A stretch of DNA of 39,548 bases from Saccoglossus kowalevskii. Its lineage: Eukaryota > Hemichordata > Enteropneusta > Harrimaniidae. The position numbers were made by a program, and so were the translations under genes. Shown one piece after another: positions 32,782 through 39,548 of this stretch. Each line of letters opens with the position of its first letter. The first letter of the stretch is position 1. The notes beneath the pieces were generated by a model that was not told the DNA's origin, made no database searches, and worked only from the letters and a program-made list of their open reading frames with translations. The stretch is taken from NCBI RefSeq assembly GCF_000003605.2, contig NW_003156736.1:60906-100453 (forward strand). Direction: 5' to 3'.

Positions 32782-35392
32782 ATCACGTTAAATTTTGTTA
32801 AATTTTGTTTTTTCATCCTTGAAATGTTTAAATGTCACATTTTTAAAATTAAAAAAAAAGTATATTGACTTTTCGGTTTGTACTGTTTAAACTTCATCTA
32901 TGTACATTTTAAGCGTTTATAGAAAATCAATGTCAATATTCACAGAAACAATATTGGTGTTATTGATATTTGCAATGTAAATTATTAAATATAATACATC
33001 TGTCAGTTCATAAAGTCACAACAAGTCGTAAATTTTGTTCTATCGACTCGAGTAACTGCATCTCTGTACCTTATTAGAAAATGTAAATTCCAAATAGGAA
33101 ATGATTGTGGAATCATTTTCTAGAAGAATGTGTTATGAATGACAAAAAATAGACGGGAAAGATGAATTATAAAAAGGTTATCGCTAAGTATGCACTCTGA
33201 AAGTGCATAGTCACGACGATCTGCACTATGCATCGATCGGTCAATAACGTCTGTGACACCGCCTTCGCATGTACAATACAGTATCCTCCAAATATTTTTT
33301 TTTCACTAATGCCCTGCAGCTGTATTACTGCCCCCCAAGTTTTCATAATCTATGTAATTTTATCTAATTTTTTTGTAAATTTTTGAGAAAGCAGTCAGAG
33401 TTTAACTTTCTTTGAATGATTCAATCAAAAGATTTTAATAAACATTTTGACGTTTGCAAAAAGTCTCTGAAAGCAAAAATGATAGTTAACCTAGTCCTAG
33501 TGACCTAGTCTTCCCAACGACGGTTAAAAATACGTTCAGGAAAATATCGTAGCGTATGTTGTACCTAAGGACCTAAATTAATAACCTTATTATTAAGCAC
33601 TATGTTTTCCTGATATTTAATTTACATTTCTGTGAGTGATGATATGTTTTCTTAAGCACAAATCCTTGGTTTGAAATTACTCCTAGCCATTGGTGGTGAA
33701 AACAACATAATTTTTTTTGTACCCGAATGTCAACGTAATTTGCCGCTGGCGACGGGCAAAGAAATACAAGCAGAATCTTAGCTGGCATGATTATACTATT
33801 TAACTAAAAGCTACGCTGCTGCTGGCAATACCTAATAATCATCTTGTCAAAGAAACTATTTTCTTATCAGTATTTACGGGCAATTTTATTTTACACTAGT
33901 TCTTTTTTCTTAATTTTCCCGTTAACAAAAACTTCCCCACTTCATGAGGAATTATGAAATCTGACAACAGCATTGAACCATTGACGGTTTATTGCTGTAG
34001 GTATTGAAAAATTGTCGCTAACAATATTAACAACAGATGCAAATGACAGTTTACGAGATAACAAATCTTTGTGTGTGTTTAAAAAAAGAAACACGAGAAA
34101 CTGTAAGATAACATGCCCCTGGCTATACTTTACTGTAATGATCTTGTCATTAAAACATCAATTTTTCTGTCAGTGTTTTTTTTTTTTTTTTTTTTTGATT
34201 CCTCTTTCATTTGCATTTTTATCCTAAACTAAAGACTCTAAAGAATACAAGGACAGGGAATTAGAAATTATGTTTTTTTTTCTTTTCTTTGATGTAATGT
34301 CTCTTGAGTTTTGAATGTTCGATATGCTAGATTACGTTTGAATATTCTACAACAAGTCGCGTCACGCACGTACAAGATTCAATAAAATAATTATTACGTT
34401 TTACAATGTACGAATTAGCAGTACTAGGACATTACAATATCGTAGAATTCGAACGAATTTGATTTCACATATTTTCGAAAATGGGTTACACAATTTGCTT
34501 GGAGTTAACAATTGACAAGTATCAATATACCAATATATCAATATCATCAATCTTTGATTTTCAAAAACAAGTCTACAGTACATGAATAGCAGTATCTAAA
34601 CTAGTCTATAGTAAATATCTTTGATGCATAGTATTTTTTTTGGCGGTTGTGCATCCGGACGCTTACCTAATAGAATATGGCGCATCAAGAGATGTCACAG
34701 CATTCCATTCCCTTTGATGTTTGCCACAGTTGCCGCCTGTCATTTTATTCTCTAAAAATGTCTTTGTTTTGTCAACTGATTGAATTTTAAGGGAATTTTG
34801 TCTTCAAATTTTATCTATCAACATAATCTTATCCTTGTCACAAGACAAAATTTGATATTTAAAATTAGGTAGAATGAAGTTGACAAAAACCAAAATGTTC
34901 AACATTAAAACACTATGGAAGCATGATTTTTATTTATGTTAAATAAATTGACTTTGAAAAAAATTAAAAAAAATCCCAAAATCTTTTTTTTTTCATTTAT
35001 ACTATATATAAAAAAATTATGGCTGGGAGAAATCGTCTTGCACTTGAAAACAAGTCTTGCTTTGACTCACTAGTATTCAAACCTATCAAGTACAGGACTC
35101 TCGGCATTGTTGAGTGGTTTGTCGCTAACATTTTCAGTCCATGTAATGATTTGTGTTTCATTCAGAGTTACTCAAGAAAAGAAACCACCAGAATACCAAT
35201 TTTTTCAGCTATCATTTGCAGCTAACAGAGTTGAGTTTGATGGTCGTCACACATGAGTTCCATGCAACGTAAACAATGTGTATAAATACACTATTTCTGT
35301 TCAAACTTGGCTGTACTTCACATTTCTGTATTTGTAGCCGTTCAGAACGCCAAAAAGAAAACAAAAATACAGGAATGTGATGTCATCAATAT
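32782..35392. other. Noncoding stretch
   Basis: AT-rich, with a T-run of about 21 at 34176-34196. A small hairpin-like repeat of TGCACT motifs sits at about 33190-33230. No supported exon. Confidence 0.5.
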
Positions 35393-35604
35393 TTATGGTG
35401 TACGCTGAATCGATGGGTTAAATTTGAACAAATGAACAGTCACAGTAGCGTGGTGGTTTATATCGATGTAACCGTAAAGAATATGTTCCACACACAACCT
35501 ATAAAACAATTGAACTTTGACGACATGCGCAGATCTTTTTAATTCAATGTTGCGGCTATCCAACCATTTGTTGTGAATGTCTTGGAAGTTTACTTCGAAG
35601 GCCC
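35393..35604 (-). CDS. Candidate minus-strand exon, weak
   Basis: On the minus strand an acceptor TTTATTTTTGCAG precedes a frame entered in phase 1: AFEVNFQDIHNKWLDSRNIE, then LKRSAHVVKVQLFYR, open to TAA at 35393-35395. Composition looks coding and CpG is present. A donor (TATAG|GTTGTG) could end it near 35508. Not recognised; no partner exon found, so it may be a chance frame or an old retrocopy. Confidence 0.25.
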
Positions 35605-38600
35605 CTGCAAAAATAAATTTTATTAATGTCATTATTAAAGTTTTTTGGGGAGAAGGGTATCAAACAAAAATTCTAACACTTGATATCATGGCAAAACAAC
35701 ATATGCTTATTTTAAAAACAATTAATTCCAAAATTTGAAGCGGGAAAAAATCTGGTCATTAAAAAGATTAAAGGATGGTAGTCTTCACTCTTCACATGTC
35801 CAACATTCGTGTTGATAAACATTGATTCTTCCAAAATCCAATGCGCTCTTCTAATGGGAATCACAAGTATGAGGTTTGACCTGGGCACGACTTGCACTAA
35901 TTACCGCCAATGACTCCTTTGATAACAGAAATGTCGCACATGTGTGGCGCAACGACTACCGTCCTACAAGATTCCATGTTTGAAGACATGCATTAACAGA
36001 TAGACCAAACTGCAAAATCTGTAAACTGCAAAATTCTGAATTATGCGTGATATAAATTGTAAAAACAGGACAAACATTGCTTTTTAATTGTGTTTGTGAT
36101 GCCATTGGTTAAATAGATGCAAACATGGGACTCACATGGAATATCCATCCCATGTCACATAATATTTGATTCCCATAAACTTGTAAACATTATCAAGTTC
36201 TGCATATTTTGTTTAAAAATTTAAGCTGAAATTAGTGAAACCGACAAATATGAAAATTTTGTCCTAAATAATTTTGTCAGGTAGAAAAATGGGTCAAAGC
36301 TAAGCGTTCACCCTACAGCAGCCTAAGGGGTTTTACATTTAAAAACTGGGAGTGGGGTAATTTTATGTAAAAACAAATTAAATGAGGACTGTATAATGTA
36401 AACAAAGTGAGAAAGATTGTAAATAAAATAATTGTCCAACATAAATAAATACAACTTTGGCACAAAAAAAACACCCCCGCCCCGAAATTTCAAATGGGTA
36501 ACCCCTAAGAAAAGCAAGCATGTCACTCACATTGATAGGCTATAAAACAAGTCAGTTAGCACTACCCAGGCTTGAAGTGTGAATTGTGATTGTTACAACT
36601 GTAAATCATGAAAAGTAGGCTTAGTTTTTTAAAGGACACTTTAAACTGACCTCTTTTTAACTGAAAATGTAGCTGTCTTTCCTCCTTTACTTTGATTGTT
36701 TTTTTTTTGCTTGTGTATTGTGTAATGTTGAGCGGTATTTAAGATGTAGCATGTTTCATATGTATCTAATTTCTTGCATGATCCTCTGTAGAGGGGGTGT
36801 CAAGTGCCTTCATTCTGCATCCAGTTGTTTGTTTCGACGCAAGTACATCTATAGTTATCTTGTTGTTTTTCAGTCTTTCAGTCAAATTTTAGCGGCTTTC
36901 AGTCTGTATTTTGTTTATAATTGTGCCAGCGTATTTTGCTGCTGGTTTGTACATCAATGGGGTTACATTCTGCGGTACTGTATTAATTATAATATTGTCA
37001 TAATAATAGTGTTGTCATGGTTCTGTGTTCACAATAGTCTTGCAAAGTACATCCCCCTTATATTGGCAATAAATATTTCTAAGACTATACACTGGTGCGT
37101 GTACGTCTGCGTCATAAATTCAGCAGAACTGACCCAGTTTAAATTGCAAGGGTATAAACCACTAATATTTTTCAATTTGTGGCATAGCAAACAAACATTT
37201 TAATTTTATTATTAAATGCCATTTCAATCACAAGATTGCATTGTCTATGTGTACACATGTATGGTATACAGGTGTGATTCATTTTATTTTTGGGAGGGGC
37301 AACAAAAATATATGTTTTTGAAAATTTCTTTTTTTAATAACCCATGTGCACCCATACAACATTTTTGAAACTTTGTATTATATTTTTCCTTGTAATTTTG
37401 GACAAAATTAATAGACAATATGGTTATAAAGAGTCAGTGGTCGCGATGATAATTAAATCTTTATTTTAAAAAGTATGGTGTCCATCCACTAAAATTAAAA
37501 CAAAACTGTGGGGCTAGGAAGCAATTTCATGAGGAATTTAATGAAATTTTCATATTAATTCTTTATAGTGTTTTATCAAATATTAAAATGATATAACTAA
37601 AATTTGGATGTTATTGTTATTGATAATAATAATTCCTAATGTTGTCACTTCTTCTTATTAAAAATAATGATGTTTTAATAATGAGATAATATTTCACTAC
37701 TGTATATATGTTCAATAGGATTTTTACCCACAATTGATAACGTTTGAGCAGTTGCAGACATTTAGCTCAGACCTCCCTTCGGCCTTCTGGGTAATCGTAA
37801 TATCTTGTGACAACCACCTATAAAATATCAAAAATGTTTTTCTAATGTGATGAACAAAAATTATTAATATTACGGTCTCAGGAAAATTGAAGATTATAAT
37901 TTATAGATAACAAATTATAATTGCAGCAAACAATTTAATTAATTTAATTAGTTATTAAAAACAATTAGTATTGAACTTCACAGAATGTCAGTATCTGATT
38001 TTACATACCGGTACTCAAAAATGTCACATTTGATAATTTGTCATCAAATTTTAACGATAACAAACCGCAACACTACATGAAGATCACAGTACATTCTGGG
38101 TTGCTATGACAATGAGTGAATAAATAAATCAGGATAAAGCAACATTAAAAATGTAACCATATTTCAATATACAGTTTCATCAAAGCGATCAAAATAAAAT
38201 AGCTGTTGAGATGTTGTTGATAGCGAGAGAGTCAGATATTTTCTCCGTTCTCATCTTCTTGTGTTTTCAATAAAATATCAGTGGCCATTTTCATCTATTG
38301 TCTATTGACCGATATTTGCTGGCAGGTTTAATCAATATTATCTATAATATCGGTAATATTCGAAAACAAAATGTAGTATGTCAGAAAATTTTTTTAGGAA
38401 AAGCGTGTGCTCATTCTAATTTTATTGGGGCTTTCAGTTAAAAAAAAAAAATTTTTTGATTTAAATGAGAAAATGTATTAGGAATTTTTTTTCTCAAATA
38501 AAATAAATGTTTATCTTTCTGATACACTAATGTGGGAGATGGAAACATATTTTTATGTGAAAATGCCTCAGCATTTATTTTATGAATTGTTAGATCCTGA

Positions 38601-39206
38601 AAAACTGTATTTGATCAACCTTGGAGATTCAAAACCTAACTGCATGTTGGGTACAATTATTCAGTCGAGACAGCCGGTGGCCTACTAGTATTCCTAAAAA
38701 TGGTAAAGAGAAATTGACAAAAGAAAAAAATAGCGAGTGTTTTTAATAAATAAATACTAGCGGATGCAAGAATAGACTGCATGGTAAGATTTCCTTGAAT
38801 CATAAAAAATTCAAAGGTGTTTTTACAATATTGATGAAGAGCCGGATCAGTCAAGACTTGGTTAGAGTGTCTCAATTTCCTTGTATCCAAGGGTAACGAT
38901 TGTCGACAGTGGAAGCACCTGTGCTGTTTTTATAATTGTATCCTTCACGTACGTACAAATGTATTGACATTATTTAATGAAACGAAGTTAGGTAATAATT
39001 GAATAATATTTAAAATTTGATCAACGGAGGTTGAGGAAAACTTCTGCAGATATTTTTTTCTAATTTAAAACAAATCTGGTTTTAAAAAATAACTGTCATT
39101 CGATATTACACAACAACCCTCCCACAGTGAAAATGGCTGGTCCCTTAAAGGATGTAAACTATTTCATGAAATGCAACTTAATGTTGCATTACAAATAAAA
39201 TCTCAT
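35605..39206. other. Noncoding stretch to the end of the window
   Basis: AT-rich, no paired repeat family. A 161-codon open frame at 36718-37203 is T-rich, lacks an ATG start and a domain, and is not treated as a gene. Confidence 0.5.
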
Positions 39207-39243
39207 TCACTCGTAGCTTATGCTAACATCTATTGTGCTTGTG

Positions 39244-39441
39244 TTAAATCTGGCGACAACTTTTACATTTCCTGTACATTTCCCATAAATCCAATAACAG
39301 GTAATCTGGGATAACAATTTTCCTAATGAGTTTGTATTTTGGACACAATACACTGCAGGGGAAATGAAGCCAATCTGCGTTGCAAAGCGGGTCATTTTGA
39401 AGAACGTGACCCAATACAAATGTGTTTCTATTTGAGTGCAA
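39244..39441 (-). pseudogene. Possible LINE reverse-transcriptase tail remnant
   Basis: The minus-strand frame contains PLCNADWLHFPCSVLCPKYK and LIRKIVIPDY, close to the C ... HF-x3-CPKY-x2-LR-x3-IP-x-Y pattern just after the reverse transcriptase of invertebrate non-LTR elements. The first Cys pair is incomplete and no upstream domain is visible, so it is a decayed end. The longer overlapping frame at 39207-39527 is a shadow. Confidence 0.4.
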
Positions 39442-39548
39442 TAATGACTGATTGGAGTTGACACCTGGTTACCTAAACACCTCCTTGTCAATTCAACCAA
39501 ATAAAATCTGATTAAGGGACATACCATTTTTCTTGAGGGTGGGGCAGA

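Noticed and set aside
36718-37203. 161-codon plus-strand open frame with hydrophobic stretches
   Set aside because: It starts at TTG, is T-rich (which yields hydrophobic codons by chance), and has no domain or splice support.

Overview
This is a piece of an AT-rich animal (metazoan) nuclear genome, most likely from a marine invertebrate. The signs are multi-exon genes with GT-AG introns, a MYND zinc finger, tyrosine-recombinase (YR) retrotransposon remnants, many short palindromic MITEs, (TTAGGG)-type telomere motifs inside a MITE, a degenerate tRNA-like SINE and an assembly gap (11472-12245). The species cannot be fixed from the sequence; a hemichordate, lancelet, cnidarian or mollusc would all fit.

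Layout. (1) 1-3053: the C-terminal part of a YR of the DIRS/Ngaro kind (1-753), followed in the same orientation by an AT-rich promoter-like spacer with two NRF1-type GCGCATGCGC palindromes, then a frame-broken gag-like ORF (1134-3053) ending in about seven repeats of 34-37 residues. In Ngaro/DIRS elements gag normally precedes YR, so this order suggests a head-to-tail pair of elements. (2) About 3841 or 4645 to 25802: one large plus-strand gene. I rebuilt 12 exons whose splice phases all agree (4149 nt, 1382 codons plus stop). They encode a helical, armadillo-like N-terminal region, a complete MYND finger (8 zinc ligands, split over two exons), an acidic Ser/Asp/Glu-rich region of about 867 residues from a single 2.6-kb exon, and a compact 52-residue C-terminus. 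I do not recognise the family. The first coding exon is uncertain. (3) The introns carry a SINE, a MITE with telomere-like repeats in its inverted ends, palindromic MITEs of three families that share TA-CTGT...ACAG-TA ends, a dimeric satellite broken by the gap, a Tc1/mariner-like element with about 150-bp inverted repeats holding a LINE scrap, a 24-bp minisatellite, and a CpG-richer stretch with an RFX X-box-like site. (4) 25803-29330: 3' flank of the MYND gene, with further MITEs. (5) 29329-30476: promoter with three GATTGG boxes and a CRE, then the first coding exon (182 codons) of a second plus-strand gene with an N-myristoylation signal (MGSGASK). (6) 30477-39548: presumed long first intron or downstream noncoding DNA with MITEs, G-quadruplex-type tracts, one weak minus-strand exon candidate and a LINE remnant near the end.

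The two genes lie in the same orientation but show no functional link. Introns and flanks are mostly built from or scarred by small DNA transposons. No rRNA, bona fide tRNA, CRISPR or prokaryotic feature is visible.
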